A DNA stretch of 64,000 bases, from the NCBI GenBank assembly GCA_033765345.1, contig JANRIC010000185.1, forward strand, positions 16,563 through 80,562, given 5' to 3'. The position numbers and the translations under genes are program-made. Under the pieces are notes generated by a model that was not told where the DNA came from, did no database searches, and saw only the letters and a program-made list of their open reading frames with translations. Origin of the DNA: JANRIC01 sp033765345 (GTDB lineage Bacteria > Bacteroidota > Bacteroidia > Cytophagales > Microscillaceae). Of this stretch, positions 35,501-44,386 are shown in pieces; positions within the stretch are counted from its first letter, which is position 1, and each line of letters opens with the position of its first letter.

Positions 35501-36452
35501 TATCGGTACAAGTGCCCTGGACAACATCATTGAAGCAGACCGGGATGCTTGCCGGGATGCCGTGGAAAAATGCTTTGTACAGCCTGAGCTTCCCCACGAG
35601 GTCATCTTGCGTAAAATCGATAAAGACGGTGTAATCAAGGGTGCCAAATGGGAATTTAAAGGCGTATTGGATGAATCGGGCGAAGTATCTGAGATACTTT
35701 GTGTAGGCTTTGATATTTCGGAGCAGCTAGAAAGCCTCGATCGCCTCAAACATCTTCTGGATGTAACCAGCGACCAAAATAACCGACTGCAAAACTTTGC
35801 GCATATCATTTCACATAATATCCGTTCTCACTCCGCCAATCTTACCTCTTTGGTAAACTTCATGCAGGAAGCCGAATGCGAAGAAGAGAAAGAGATGTAT
35901 TTTCAAATGCTCGTACAAAGTACTGCCAAACTGGACGATACCATCACCAATCTGAATGAGATTATTTCTATTCATCAGGCATTCAACAAACCTAAAGAAA
36001 AACTGCTCCTCCGACAACAAATTGACAAAACCTTAGAGGTACTCTCTGGGTTAGTACTTCAGAAAAATATTCAAATCTATAATGATGTCCCTGCTGAAAT
36101 ATACATTAGGGCAATACCAGCATATTTGGACAGTATTCTACTGAATGTACTGAGCAATGCAGTCAAGTACTGTGACCCCAGTAAACCAGAATTATTTATC
36201 AGAATCATCACCTATAAAACTGAAGAGTTTCTCGTGGTATCTATTCAAGATAATGGGCTTGGTTTTGATGCAAAGAAAAACGCACACAAAATTTTTGGAA
36301 TGTATAAAACTTTCCACAAAAATGAAGACGCTCGCGGACTTGGTTTGTTTATTACCAAAAACCAAATCGAGGCAATGGGCGGGAAAATTGAAGTAGAAAG
36401 CGAAATTGCTATAGGTTCAACCTTTAATATATTTTTCCGTGAAAACAGCTAA
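32586..36452 (+). CDS. Soluble hybrid-type sensor histidine kinase with eight PAS domains
   Basis: 1288 residues without a signal or membrane segment, so cytoplasmic. Eight PAS units can be delimited at about 10-120, 140-260, 262-390, 395-505, 510-630, 635-750, 805-920 and 935-1050, with a coiled coil at about 750-805 (repeated SEEELRISEEELKANIEELL). HisKA H-box HIISHNIRSH is near 1070-1090. HATPase at about 1150-1288 has NVLSNAVKY, DNGLGF and GLGLFITK. The kinase should phosphorylate the overlapping response regulator gene product. The cue may be a flavin, heme or ligand bound by one or more PAS units. Confidence 0.9.
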   Translation: MDNYLKNELYNLIRRDETIFDFIQEEALRGFCYLDLEKNHFWMNPKLKMVLGYVSNNTLEGLTWKDFIHPEDFVQLKQSLQETHFSHQVFDHNLQCLHQEGYFIRLQGKSKVFFSDSNTPHRLLIAHAEISMDARSVVTKNVFEDFFERSGELLSIATPEGRFVKINQAWEKTLGYTIEDLNYGKFLDLIHPDDMEATLKAIREVTEGKEIRDFINRYRHKDGSYRTIEWQSIVREDLVYSISRDITEKVQTEKKLKNNEEIFHNITKSLPCTIFQYQLFPDGKDKILFVSRGEELLHPVDPTEVLKQSDIIWATILPEDIPHLRNSILESAQNLSFWRCEWRTRGLDGSIKWILGQGTPKMLEDGSVIWNTLSLDITETKKILEEKTKTYDLLHNLMDSMADGFVALDKNWIYTYVNASAGNMLGRNPKDLIGKNIWVEFPEGIGLPFYHHYHQAVKTQTAFNFEEYFEPWDRWFENRLFPTEEGLSIFFQDITSRKKLELQIQEQNFLLKGIIESSEDPIFSVNTTYRYTSFNEAHRLALKKIYGTEVRLGEISLDFITDNQERMHAKDKLDRALMGEHLVEENIFGLADLERRYYKVSHRPIWDDQGNIQGVSIFAYDTTQEKIITQQLIASQERFQALVEHSKDIFILTHPHQLIYVSPNIKEILGYTAEEFAQIHPEDIIHPDDLPMRWSELQAPGSSLSLEYQILHKNGQWRYIEAFGKNLHHLEHINAMVFNLRDISERKEYEQEIIQKNRDLAASEEELRISEEELKANIEELLVVQAELKTQKTALEVSEEKYRKVVENQTDFVLLSFPDTTISFANQPLAEALGISLSEIIGKKWVDFASVEDLSFVENKIALLSSSDDFFIWENRDQRAGGQWGWTQWVNQGFFDTHGKLLQIQSVGRDITELKHIQEALSTSESEARALARMYKSILDSQAVYVIKTDLQGFYTFVNDYFKEKFGYLGDFIGTSALDNIIEADRDACRDAVEKCFVQPELPHEVILRKIDKDGVIKGAKWEFKGVLDESGEVSEILCVGFDISEQLESLDRLKHLLDVTSDQNNRLQNFAHIISHNIRSHSANLTSLVNFMQEAECEEEKEMYFQMLVQSTAKLDDTITNLNEIISIHQAFNKPKEKLLLRQQIDKTLEVLSGLVLQKNIQIYNDVPAEIYIRAIPAYLDSILLNVLSNAVKYCDPSKPELFIRIITYKTEEFLVVSIQDNGLGFDAKKNAHKIFGMYKTFHKNEDARGLGLFITKNQIEAMGGKIEVESEIAIGSTFNIFFRENS

Positions 36453-36834
36453 CCTTACTCTAGTCGTTGAGGATGATGAAATTACCTCCTTCCTGATTCA
36501 AAAAACCTTGTCCAAAAGTAATGTATTTAAAGAAATACTTTCTTTTGAAAATGGTCAACCCGCTTTGGTCTACTTGCAGGAGGCACTTGCTCAATTAAAA
36601 CCCATTCCTGACTTAATCTTATTAGACATCAATATGCCCATTATGGACGGCTGGGAGTTGTTGGATGCCCTTCAAGAGCTGCATTTTCCTAATCATATTC
36701 CAGTAGTAATGCTTACTTCTTCTATCAATGAGGAAGATAGAAGAAAAGCCAAAACTTATAAAAATGTACAAGGGTATTTTACCAAACCGCTCACCGAGAA
36801 GTATGTAGAAGAACTAGTAAAACTCTTGCATTGA
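36439..36834 (+). CDS. Single-domain response regulator
   Basis: 131 residues from a GTG start at 36439 that overlaps the kinase gene by 14 bases; no ATG precedes the acidic pocket VVEDDE, so GTG is required. Phospho-acceptor Asp63 lies in LILLDINMPIMDGWELL, with Thr/Ser and Lys in VVMLTSS and GYFTKPL. No output domain, so it acts by protein interaction, as in CheY or Rcp1. Translationally coupled to the kinase. Confidence 0.92.
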   Translation: MKTANLTLVVEDDEITSFLIQKTLSKSNVFKEILSFENGQPALVYLQEALAQLKPIPDLILLDINMPIMDGWELLDALQELHFPNHIPVVMLTSSINEEDRRKAKTYKNVQGYFTKPLTEKYVEELVKLLH

Positions 36835-36912
36835 TGTTAAAATAATTCTTGCCAATCCTAAAACTGATTCGGCTCTTGCAGGCATCTTTTAAAATGAAGG
36901 TAATCCCTTATT

Positions 36913-37665
36913 TTATTGCATAATTGCAATGCCCTTCTCCCTGAACTCCTCCAGGATTTCTTCTTCTACATCATCCTCCGTAATAATCCGACTTACTTCT
37001 TTGCAATCACAGATTTTATAGTGATCTACAGCTCCGAGTTTGTCCTTAGTAGCAAGGACTATGACACGCTCGCTGACTTGAGCCATCACCTTTTTGACCT
37101 GCGCCTCTTCTTTTTCTAGTGTCGTGATTCCTACAATTGGATGGATGCCCCGAATGCCCAAAAAACAAAGATCAGGACGAATCAGCTCTATTTCACGGGT
37201 TACTTCCCAGCCGATACTTACCTGCGACTCCTTAAAAATTTTTCCACCCAACAATTGAATCTCTACCTCCGGAAAATGCAACAATTCCTGGACAATAGGC
37301 AAGCTATTGGTAAAAATAGTCGCCCGAAGATTCAAGGGCAGTGCCTTGATTAAGTGCCAGTTCGTACTTCCTCCATCAATCACGATCAGTTGCCCGTCTT
37401 CTATCAATGACAAGGCCTTTTGTACCAAAGCAGCCTTGCGATCAGAGACATAGCTCATCCTGTTTTCAAATATTCGTGGTGCCTTCGGGCGGTGAACGGC
37501 TCCCCCATGTACCTTTTTAAGCAAACCCTTCTCTTCCAGTTCATTTAAATCTCTTCGAATAGTGCCTTCCGACACCTGAAACTCTTGCCTGAGTTCAGTA
37601 GAAGAGACCTTTTGGTTTTGAAGGAGTTTTTCTATGATTCTATGGAGTCTTTCTTCTCGAAGCAT
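36913..37665 (-). CDS. DeoR/GlpR family transcriptional regulator
   Basis: 250 residues. N-terminal HTH at about 6-57 (VSSTELRQEFQVSEGTIRRDLNELEEKGLLKKVHGGAV, the DeoR signature). C-terminal sugar-phosphate-binding DeoRC domain with IVIDGGSTNWHLIKAL and FLGIRGI. Usually represses sugar catabolism and is released by a phosphorylated sugar. It lies divergent from a dioxygenase gene, and the shared upstream region carries five TTACGA boxes, one abutting its own start. Confidence 0.9.
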   Translation of the reverse strand: MLREERLHRIIEKLLQNQKVSSTELRQEFQVSEGTIRRDLNELEEKGLLKKVHGGAVHRPKAPRIFENRMSYVSDRKAALVQKALSLIEDGQLIVIDGGSTNWHLIKALPLNLRATIFTNSLPIVQELLHFPEVEIQLLGGKIFKESQVSIGWEVTREIELIRPDLCFLGIRGIHPIVGITTLEKEEAQVKKVMAQVSERVIVLATKDKLGAVDHYKICDCKEVSRIITEDDVEEEILEEFREKGIAIMQ

Positions 37666-37666
37666 T

Positions 37667-37733
37667 TTACGAAATATTACGATTAATTACGAATTGTTAT
37701 TGTAATTTACGATTTAATTTCTTTAATTTACGA
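37667..37733. promoter_or_regulatory. Five phased TTACGA boxes, candidate DeoR operator
   Basis: TTACGA occurs at 37667, 37677, 37687, 37707 and 37728 on the plus strand, with spacings 10, 10, 20 and 21 bases, so all lie on the same face of the helix. They sit between the divergent DeoR and dioxygenase genes. DeoR/GlpR proteins commonly bind tandem direct repeats. Autorepression plus control of the dioxygenase is the likely function. Confidence 0.65.
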
Positions 37734-37783
37734 TAAATAGTAAAAATCTTATTTAATATATAAATATTCTAAATATTATACCG

Positions 37784-38731
37784 ATGGAGACTGCAAAATT
37801 ACAATCCAAAGAACAACCCGGCAATGCCACCGTTGCTTATGAGAGCAAATATCAGCTCAATGAACGCAAAAATAACGAAACTTTACGAGTTCTTACGGAA
37901 TCTGATTGGGATTTCTGGAAACACAACGGCTATATCATCATCAAAAATGCCGTTCCACAAGAAAACATCGAGGCTACCGCCCAATTGATTTGGGATTTTG
38001 AAGAAAAAGACCCTCATCACCCCGAAACCTGGTATGCCGAAGCCCGCCGTGAAATCCGAATGAAAGAACTCACCAACAGCGGCATGGTTGAAATTTATCA
38101 GCACCAACTCCTCTGGAACAACCGCCAGCATCCCAGAGTTTATGATGCTTTTGTGGATATCTGGGGGCTAGAAAAGCTCTGGGTGACCATTGATCGGGCA
38201 AATCTCAACTTCCCCGTCAGACCTGATTTTGTATTTAAAGGATTTATTCACTGGGATATTGATACTTCATTGAATCCCCGCCCGGTTAACGTGCAAGGCG
38301 TACTGGCTCTTTCGGACACAGACGACGATACCGGAGGTTTCCAATGCATTCCCGAACTGTACCGCACCTTAGATGAATGGATCAAAACACAGCCTGCCGA
38401 CCGTGACCCTTTTAAGCCTGATACCAGCGGTCTTGAAATCGTCAAAGTGAATATGCAAAAGGGTGATTTGTTGATTTTTAATAGTTTATTGGCACACGGC
38501 ATTCGCCCCAATGTGTCTAATCGCCCACGTATTGCCCAGTACATCTCTATGTCACCCGCCGAAGAAGACAATCAAGAACTCGTCAACTGGCGCATCCATT
38601 CCTGGAAAAATCAACTCGCACCCGAAGGATACGCATTCCCTGGCGACCCGCGTGAATGGGAGAAGAATAATTCTGCCCCAGCCGTACTGACCGAACTGGG
38701 AGAAAAATTACTCGGATTGAAAAAATGGTAA
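37784..38731 (+). CDS. Phytanoyl-CoA dioxygenase family protein
   Basis: 315 residues. Fe(II)/2-oxoglutarate facial triad: HWD (His156, Asp158) and His238 in LLAHGIRPN, with Arg249 as 2-oxoglutarate ligand candidate in PRIAQY. The region KHNGYIIIKNAVPQENI is typical of PhyH. It hydroxylates a small molecule in the cytoplasm; the natural substrate is unknown. Divergent from a DeoR regulator, suggesting induction by a sugar-related signal. Confidence 0.88.
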   Translation: METAKLQSKEQPGNATVAYESKYQLNERKNNETLRVLTESDWDFWKHNGYIIIKNAVPQENIEATAQLIWDFEEKDPHHPETWYAEARREIRMKELTNSGMVEIYQHQLLWNNRQHPRVYDAFVDIWGLEKLWVTIDRANLNFPVRPDFVFKGFIHWDIDTSLNPRPVNVQGVLALSDTDDDTGGFQCIPELYRTLDEWIKTQPADRDPFKPDTSGLEIVKVNMQKGDLLIFNSLLAHGIRPNVSNRPRIAQYISMSPAEEDNQELVNWRIHSWKNQLAPEGYAFPGDPREWEKNNSAPAVLTELGEKLLGLKKW

Positions 38732-38748
38732 GATTCATCTGAAAAAAC

Positions 38749-38782
38749 ACAGAGAGAGATAATTTTTGTGTCTCTCTTTTTT
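38749..38782 (+). terminator. Terminator after the dioxygenase gene
   Basis: agagaga and tctctct form a stem (38751-38777) followed by a T-run. It ends the dioxygenase transcript before the CHAT gene. Confidence 0.6.
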
Positions 38783-38962
38783 AGAAAGTAAGAACCTGGA
38801 AAGCAAATTGCCAAAACTTATTCTAGGAAAACATTTTCTACATAAAACATCGATTTATTCAATAAAAAGACATATCTTGAATGAATTTTGCATGTCTGAA
38901 CTTAAATCTTGATATTAAGATACGCATCTCCTCTGTGTTACTTCTGATTAATATAATTACCT

Positions 38963-41900
38963 ATGAAAACCTTAAAGTATTTATTATTTTTTTATTTTCT
39001 CTGGGCTTGTTTCGCACTCAATGCACAAACCATCCCGCAAAACCCCAATCGTACCGACCCCAACGGCAAAAAACAGGGTAAGTGGACTATTCTCTATGAT
39101 CAGAACTGGAATATTATTCAGGACAAGGGAAAAGCTGTTTTTTATAGATTAATCAGTTATAAAGATGATCAACCCATTGGTAAAGTGTATGACCTCTATG
39201 CCAATGGTAAAGTACAAATGGAAACTACGCTCATAGCCGACCAACCCCAAGATGTGATGAACGGGCAGACGATCTTTTATCGGGCAGACGGCAGCAAGGA
39301 AAAAATACAAATCTTCGACAAGGGAGAACTGATCGATGAATTGAATTATGACACCTCAGGTAAGCTGATTTTTGAGAACTGGCAAATCCTTGATTCTATC
39401 GGACAATACAATGCGGATGTGGCCAATTATCCTGCAATAGCCTATGAGGCGTATCACAAAGCCAAACTCAAAGCAGCCAAAGAATTTGGAAAAAAACATC
39501 CTAACTATATCCTGACTCTCAAAAATCTTGGCCACACAAGTGTTAGCCTTGGGAATTATGCACAAGCTACAAATTGGCACAACGAAGCTCTTCAGATTCA
39601 AAAAGAAGTCTATGGACCCAGACAACTGGAATGTGGCAAAACCCTGATGAACCTCTCACAAATTGCCAGACTTGCCGGCGATTTGAAAAAGGCTGAATCC
39701 CTGGGCGTAGAATCTATGGGCATTCTAAAAGATAATCTGGAGGAAAACCATCCTTTGTATATTCAAGCAAGCCAAGTGATGAGTGGGCTTTATTTAGATA
39801 TGAGAAACTTTGCCAAAGGCGAAGAATATCTGCTGAATATCCTAAAAATCCAGGAAAAAAACTTTGGAAAAACCAATTTGAGTTATGCCCAAACTTTACA
39901 GTTTTTGGGTAGATTGTATCTTAATTTTTCAGAATATGCCCTTGCAGAATCCTCCCTCAAAGAATCTATTCAAATACAAAAAGTACTTTCCGCTACCAAT
40001 AAACCAACGTATGCCTTGACACTTTATCTCCTAGCAAGTCTGTATTCATCCATCAGCCAATATCCAAAAGCAGAATCGCTTCTTAAAGAAGCTGCCGATA
40101 TTCAAAAACTAATACTCGGCGAAAGACATTCCGACTATACCCAATCCCTTCACGGATTAGCACAGGTTTATGAAGATCAAGGAAATTACGAACAGGCCGA
40201 AGTACTTTATCTCGAGTCTCTTAGAATTAGAAAAGAAGCCTTAGGAACTAATCACCCCGATTATGCCATTTCTTTAAATTTATTGGGAGCTTTGTATCAA
40301 TATAAAGACGATTATGCCAAAGCTGAGTATTATATCCGTGAGACACTCAAGGTTGCAGAAGCAAGTCTAGGCAAAAATCATCACCAGTATGCCAATTATT
40401 TGTCTAATTTAGCCGTGTTGTATCAGAATCAGGGCAACTATCCAGCAGCAGAAAAAATTTACCTGGAAAGCCTCAGCATCCTCCAGCAAAGTCTGGGTCC
40501 TGAACATCCCTTCTGCGCCAGATTAATGAATAACCTGGGCAACGTGTATCAGAGCACTCAAAACCCTAAAGCTGAAGAGCTACTCCAGCAAGCCACCTCT
40601 ATTCATAAAAAGGTTTATGGTACCAAAGACGATCGATATGCTTATTCTTTAGGCAATCTAGCAGTTTATTATTTTGATAAAAAGGATTATAAAAAAGCCG
40701 AACCCTTACTCAATGAAGCTTTAAGCATTCAAAAAGAAGTATTGGGCGAACAATCAAGAAGTTATATGCTTACCTTGTTCAATCTAGCTTCTTTGAATGA
40801 AGCCATTAAAAATTATGATAAAGCAGAAGCTTTATATAAAGAAGATGCAAGACTTTGGAAGGAGGCATTCGGAACTACAAATCCAAACTATGAAAAAGCA
40901 ATTCGATACTTAGGGCGGTTATATTTTCTAAAAGGAGATTATGCCCAAGCAGAACCTTATTATAAAGAATCTTGCGAACATTTATTAAGACAAATTGACA
41001 ATAAATTTCCGCATTTTTCTCAAAAAGAAAGAGCCTTTTTTATAAGCAGTTTGGATCATGTGAGCCATCTTTTTTCTGTTTTTACAAGCAGTGCCATCAA
41101 TCAAAATATCAATACCGCAGGGTGGCTGTATGATTATATACTGGCTGTAAAGGGCATTCTGCTCAATTCACAAGATAAAACCCGGCAAAGAATCCTGAAT
41201 TCAAAGGATACTACGCTTATCGGGCTTTATAAGGAATGGCAAAGCAAGCGCAATACGCTCGCCCAAGTCTACCAGATGCCCACCGACGAAAAACGAAAAA
41301 AAGGCCTGGATGAAAATCAACTGGAAGAGGAAATCAACCAAATTGAAAGAGAACTTTCCAAAAAATCAGAATTATATACCCGGGCTTATGACAAAACCCG
41401 ATACACATGGCAGGATGTCCAACAAACGCTTAAACCCAGAGAAGCTGCCATTGAAATCATTCATTATCAAATAGATACCGATACTCTGGATCTGAATCAT
41501 TACCTCGTGCTTGTTATCACTCCAGATACACGAAATAACCCTGAGATGCTAATTTTAGAAAATGGAAAAGATTTGGAAGACGTTTTCTTGAAAAATTATT
41601 TGAAAAAAATAAATGCCCAAAAACCCGACCCAGAATCTTACTTGCATTACTGGAAACCTATTCGGGAACTATTGGGAAATACCAAAAAAGTTTATCTTTC
41701 CTCAGACGGCGTGTTTCATCATATTAGCTTTAGCACACTCTGGAATCCTGCCAACCAAAAATACCTGCTCGACGAAATGGACATTCAAATCCTGAATACC
41801 ACTAAAGATCTATTAAAAAGGAAAAACAGCGCCCCCTCTGTTAAAATCGCCCAAAATACACCCCAAAAAGCCATCCTCCTGGGGCGACCGCAATACGATC

Positions 41901-42715
41901 TCGCCCTTGCCGAACTCCAAGACCTCAGCCGAAATTATCAAGGAAAAAGAGGAGATGATATCGAGTTTTACACCCTGGGCGAAGAAATGAATAATATTCG
42001 CTGGAAAGATTTACCCGGCACAGAGAAAGAAGTACGCACCATCCACAACTTACTCAAAGCCAAAGGTTGGCAAGCAGAGCTTTATATCAATCAAAATGCA
42101 CTCGAAGAAGTCATCAAAGGGGCAGAAAAACCCAACATATTACACCTGGCTACCCACGGATTCTTCATGGAACCCGTTCAGAAACAGAATACAGATGCTA
42201 CCCAAATCATTGAGTCCATAGACCTGGATTTTGACGTGCAGCTAATCAAAAATGATCAAGATCAGCTTGCATCGAGGGATATCATCCTTACCAAATCCGA
42301 CCCGATGATGTTGTCAGGCTTGGTATTTACAGGGGTAAGTACCTATGCCAAAAACCCCGAAAAATACCAAAGCGAAGACGGGATTCTGACTGCTTTTGAA
42401 TCCGCAAATTTGAATCTAGATAATACAGAGTTGGTCGTGCTTTCTGCTTGTCAGACAGGTGAGGGCGCAGTGATAGAAGGTGAAGGGGTGTTTGGCTTGC
42501 AGCGTGGTTTTCAGGTTGCAGGAGCTAAGGCAATCCTGATGTCGCTCTGGAATGTTTCTGATGAGGCTACTCAGGCATTAATGATCCTTTTTTATGAAAA
42601 CTGGATAGGGAAAAAACAAACCAAAAGAGAAGCCTTCAGAAATGCCCAGATAAAATTACGCAAAACCTATCCCCATCCTTTTTACTGGGGAGCTTTCATA
42701 ATGATAGGCGAATAA
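38963..42715 (+). CDS. Exported TPR-CHAT protease
   Basis: 1250 residues. Signal peptide about 1-22 (LLFFYFLWACFALNAQT). N-terminal part about 25-130 has MORN-like YEDGK strands (GKVYDLYANGKVQME). About 12 TPR_10/12 repeats of 42 residues at about 180-690 (NYEQAEVLYLESLRIRKEALG). CHAT (caspase-clan CD) domain at about 880-1250 with catalytic His1065 in HLATHGFF and Cys1163 in LSACQTGEG, both conserved. Probably a periplasmic or surface protease activated by TPR binding. First of five exported-product genes. Confidence 0.92.
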   Translation: MKTLKYLLFFYFLWACFALNAQTIPQNPNRTDPNGKKQGKWTILYDQNWNIIQDKGKAVFYRLISYKDDQPIGKVYDLYANGKVQMETTLIADQPQDVMNGQTIFYRADGSKEKIQIFDKGELIDELNYDTSGKLIFENWQILDSIGQYNADVANYPAIAYEAYHKAKLKAAKEFGKKHPNYILTLKNLGHTSVSLGNYAQATNWHNEALQIQKEVYGPRQLECGKTLMNLSQIARLAGDLKKAESLGVESMGILKDNLEENHPLYIQASQVMSGLYLDMRNFAKGEEYLLNILKIQEKNFGKTNLSYAQTLQFLGRLYLNFSEYALAESSLKESIQIQKVLSATNKPTYALTLYLLASLYSSISQYPKAESLLKEAADIQKLILGERHSDYTQSLHGLAQVYEDQGNYEQAEVLYLESLRIRKEALGTNHPDYAISLNLLGALYQYKDDYAKAEYYIRETLKVAEASLGKNHHQYANYLSNLAVLYQNQGNYPAAEKIYLESLSILQQSLGPEHPFCARLMNNLGNVYQSTQNPKAEELLQQATSIHKKVYGTKDDRYAYSLGNLAVYYFDKKDYKKAEPLLNEALSIQKEVLGEQSRSYMLTLFNLASLNEAIKNYDKAEALYKEDARLWKEAFGTTNPNYEKAIRYLGRLYFLKGDYAQAEPYYKESCEHLLRQIDNKFPHFSQKERAFFISSLDHVSHLFSVFTSSAINQNINTAGWLYDYILAVKGILLNSQDKTRQRILNSKDTTLIGLYKEWQSKRNTLAQVYQMPTDEKRKKGLDENQLEEEINQIERELSKKSELYTRAYDKTRYTWQDVQQTLKPREAAIEIIHYQIDTDTLDLNHYLVLVITPDTRNNPEMLILENGKDLEDVFLKNYLKKINAQKPDPESYLHYWKPIRELLGNTKKVYLSSDGVFHHISFSTLWNPANQKYLLDEMDIQILNTTKDLLKRKNSAPSVKIAQNTPQKAILLGRPQYDLALAELQDLSRNYQGKRGDDIEFYTLGEEMNNIRWKDLPGTEKEVRTIHNLLKAKGWQAELYINQNALEEVIKGAEKPNILHLATHGFFMEPVQKQNTDATQIIESIDLDFDVQLIKNDQDQLASRDIILTKSDPMMLSGLVFTGVSTYAKNPEKYQSEDGILTAFESANLNLDNTELVVLSACQTGEGAVIEGEGVFGLQRGFQVAGAKAILMSLWNVSDEATQALMILFYENWIGKKQTKREAFRNAQIKLRKTYPHPFYWGAFIMIGE

Positions 42716-42742
42716 GATACTTGGAATAGAAAATAAAACCTT

Positions 42743-42790
42743 AAAATTAGGTAGGTTTTACAGGAACCTACCTAATTTTGTAAAATTATT
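42743..42790 (+). terminator. Strong terminator after the CHAT gene
   Basis: aaaattaggtaggtt (42743-42757) and aacctacctaatttt (42765-42779): perfect 15-bp stem, 7-nt loop, then T-rich. The following lipoprotein gene therefore needs its own promoter or read-through. Confidence 0.8.
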
Positions 42791-42813
42791 ATCTAAAATT
42801 AAAAACTACCAAC

Positions 42814-43272
42814 ATGATTTATTCAACTCAAAATCTGGCTCTTATATTGCTATCGGCCGTATTGTTCTTTAATTGCGGTGGAGGTGAAACAAGCTCAGAA
42901 GAAACTGCCGACAAAGATTCAGCACAAACCGAAGAAACTACCAACAAAGCAGCCGAACCAGATGCAAATCCTGAAGCTCTAGAAGGGGATTTGAAAGAAT
43001 TTTTATTTAGTGTGGATGGAACTTATGGCTGGAGATCCGAACAAGATGAAAATCTGTATGACTTTTTTAAAGACGGACGCTGGATTATACAAGGGCCAGA
43101 AGGTGAGGCTACTATGTGGCAAGGAAAATGGACGTTGGAAGCCGACCAACTAAGTCTAGAATGCAAAGACTGTGGCACATTACCCGCCAAACAAACACTA
43201 ACCGTAAAAAAAGACGGCGAAAATCTAGTATTAGGTGATAAAACCTATACCCGCTACGCCCCAGAGCAGTAG
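42814..43272 (+). CDS. Small lipoprotein of unknown function
   Basis: 152 residues. Signal peptide ends at LLSAVLFFNCGGG (lipobox FFNC), followed by an acidic Ser/Thr/Glu-rich linker (about 24-60) and a beta-rich domain (DGRWIIQGPEGEATMWQGKWTL). This resembles lipocalin-like copies in which a sheet measures ligand or metal content. Contains Cys pair CKDCG. It lies between two caspase-clan genes, but linkage is only by position. Confidence 0.7.
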   Translation: MIYSTQNLALILLSAVLFFNCGGGETSSEETADKDSAQTEETTNKAAEPDANPEALEGDLKEFLFSVDGTYGWRSEQDENLYDFFKDGRWIIQGPEGEATMWQGKWTLEADQLSLECKDCGTLPAKQTLTVKKDGENLVLGDKTYTRYAPEQ

Positions 43273-43290
43273 TCTGATAAAGTACCCCAA

Positions 43291-43319
43291 AGTCAGGGGC
43301 ATTCATGGATACCCTGACT
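43291..43319 (+). terminator. Weak hairpin after the lipoprotein gene
   Basis: agtcaggg (43291-43298) and ccctgact (43312-43319) form a perfect 8-bp stem with a 13-nt loop. No strong T-run. Confidence 0.4.
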
Positions 43320-43522
43320 GATTTGAATATATTCATCTCTGACCTGAACAACCTTCACCTCAAAAAACAACTTAGGAACTCTGATTCCGTAGTAAAATCA
43401 GTATATTCATTCAAATTATTTTATTTTTGTATTAAAATCAGGTACAAAACTTGTGATTCATACTATGGTTTTTCCCGATTTTCCAAACCCATATCAAACA
43501 GATTTCTTAAACACCTTTGCTT

Positions 43523-44356
43523 GTGAAAAAAAAACTATTACCTCAGAATTTTTTGCTAAGCCTATTTATTTTTGTAGCTCTCGAACCCCTAGAAGCACAA
43601 ATTAAGCTACCATTTGCCCATAAAATTACTGTGGAGTTTTTGGACACTCCCGAACTCAGTGTAGCAGATACCACCATCAAAGTTCGCTACAATCTCAAAG
43701 GCAGCAAAAAAAGATACTACAACACAAGGTTGTATTATTCAAATAATAGTGGAAATTCTTTCAAAGGACCTCTTCGCTCTCTTTCAGGTGATATCGGCGA
43801 TAGCACCCGTGCAGGTAAATACAAACAAATCTCATGGTCTTTTATCAAAGATAACCCTTATTTCAACGGCGAAAATATTATGTTTAAAATCGAAGCGGAA
43901 GAAGTACCCAAACTCTCTAACGGGGGACCCGCCAATGCCCTCAGGTCTTTGTTAGTACCCGGATTAGGAGATACCAAAGTACGTAATGGCTACAATTATG
44001 GACTCATTACAGCCGCAACCTATGGTACCCTGGGTACAAGCCTTTATTTCCATTTGAAAGCCCGACAGAAATTTAACGACTACGAATCCAGAGTACCCAA
44101 TACAGAAGAAGAACACCAAAAACTTTTTGATGAAGCACAAAAATCTCAAAGAATTTCCAGGGGTTTTCTTATTGCAGGTAGCCTCATCTGGATTGCCGAC
44201 ATTCTGGGGGTTTATGGCAGAGGGATTAAAAATAGCAGAAGATTGCAAAAAGAAAAAGAAGAAGCCGAAAGCACAGGAGAAGCTTCTCTTTGGCCTCAAA
44301 TCATTCCAAATTCCGACGGAAGAATTAATCAAATCACCCTTGCTTGGAAATTTTAA
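43523..44356 (+). CDS. Exported protein of unknown function with membrane segments
   Basis: 277 residues from GTG 43523; a TTG six bases earlier is also possible. Signal sequence KKKLLPQNFLLSLFIFVALEPLEA; then a beta-rich domain (about 30-130); then two hydrophobic segments (about 150-180, NYGLITAATYGTLGTSLYFHL; about 205-230, ISRGFLIAGSLIWIADILGVYG). This layout resembles Bacteroidota DUF5683-like proteins. Lies 31 bases before the PKD gene, likely cotranscribed. Confidence 0.65.
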   Translation: MKKKLLPQNFLLSLFIFVALEPLEAQIKLPFAHKITVEFLDTPELSVADTTIKVRYNLKGSKKRYYNTRLYYSNNSGNSFKGPLRSLSGDIGDSTRAGKYKQISWSFIKDNPYFNGENIMFKIEAEEVPKLSNGGPANALRSLLVPGLGDTKVRNGYNYGLITAATYGTLGTSLYFHLKARQKFNDYESRVPNTEEEHQKLFDEAQKSQRISRGFLIAGSLIWIADILGVYGRGIKNSRRLQKEKEEAESTGEASLWPQIIPNSDGRINQITLAWKF

Positions 44357-44386
44357 TGGATTCAAAAATAACCACCGAATAACCCT

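Noticed and set aside
43305..43526. 73-codon ORF between lipoprotein and next gene
   Set aside because: Overlaps a hairpin and the start of the following gene; composition looks noncoding.
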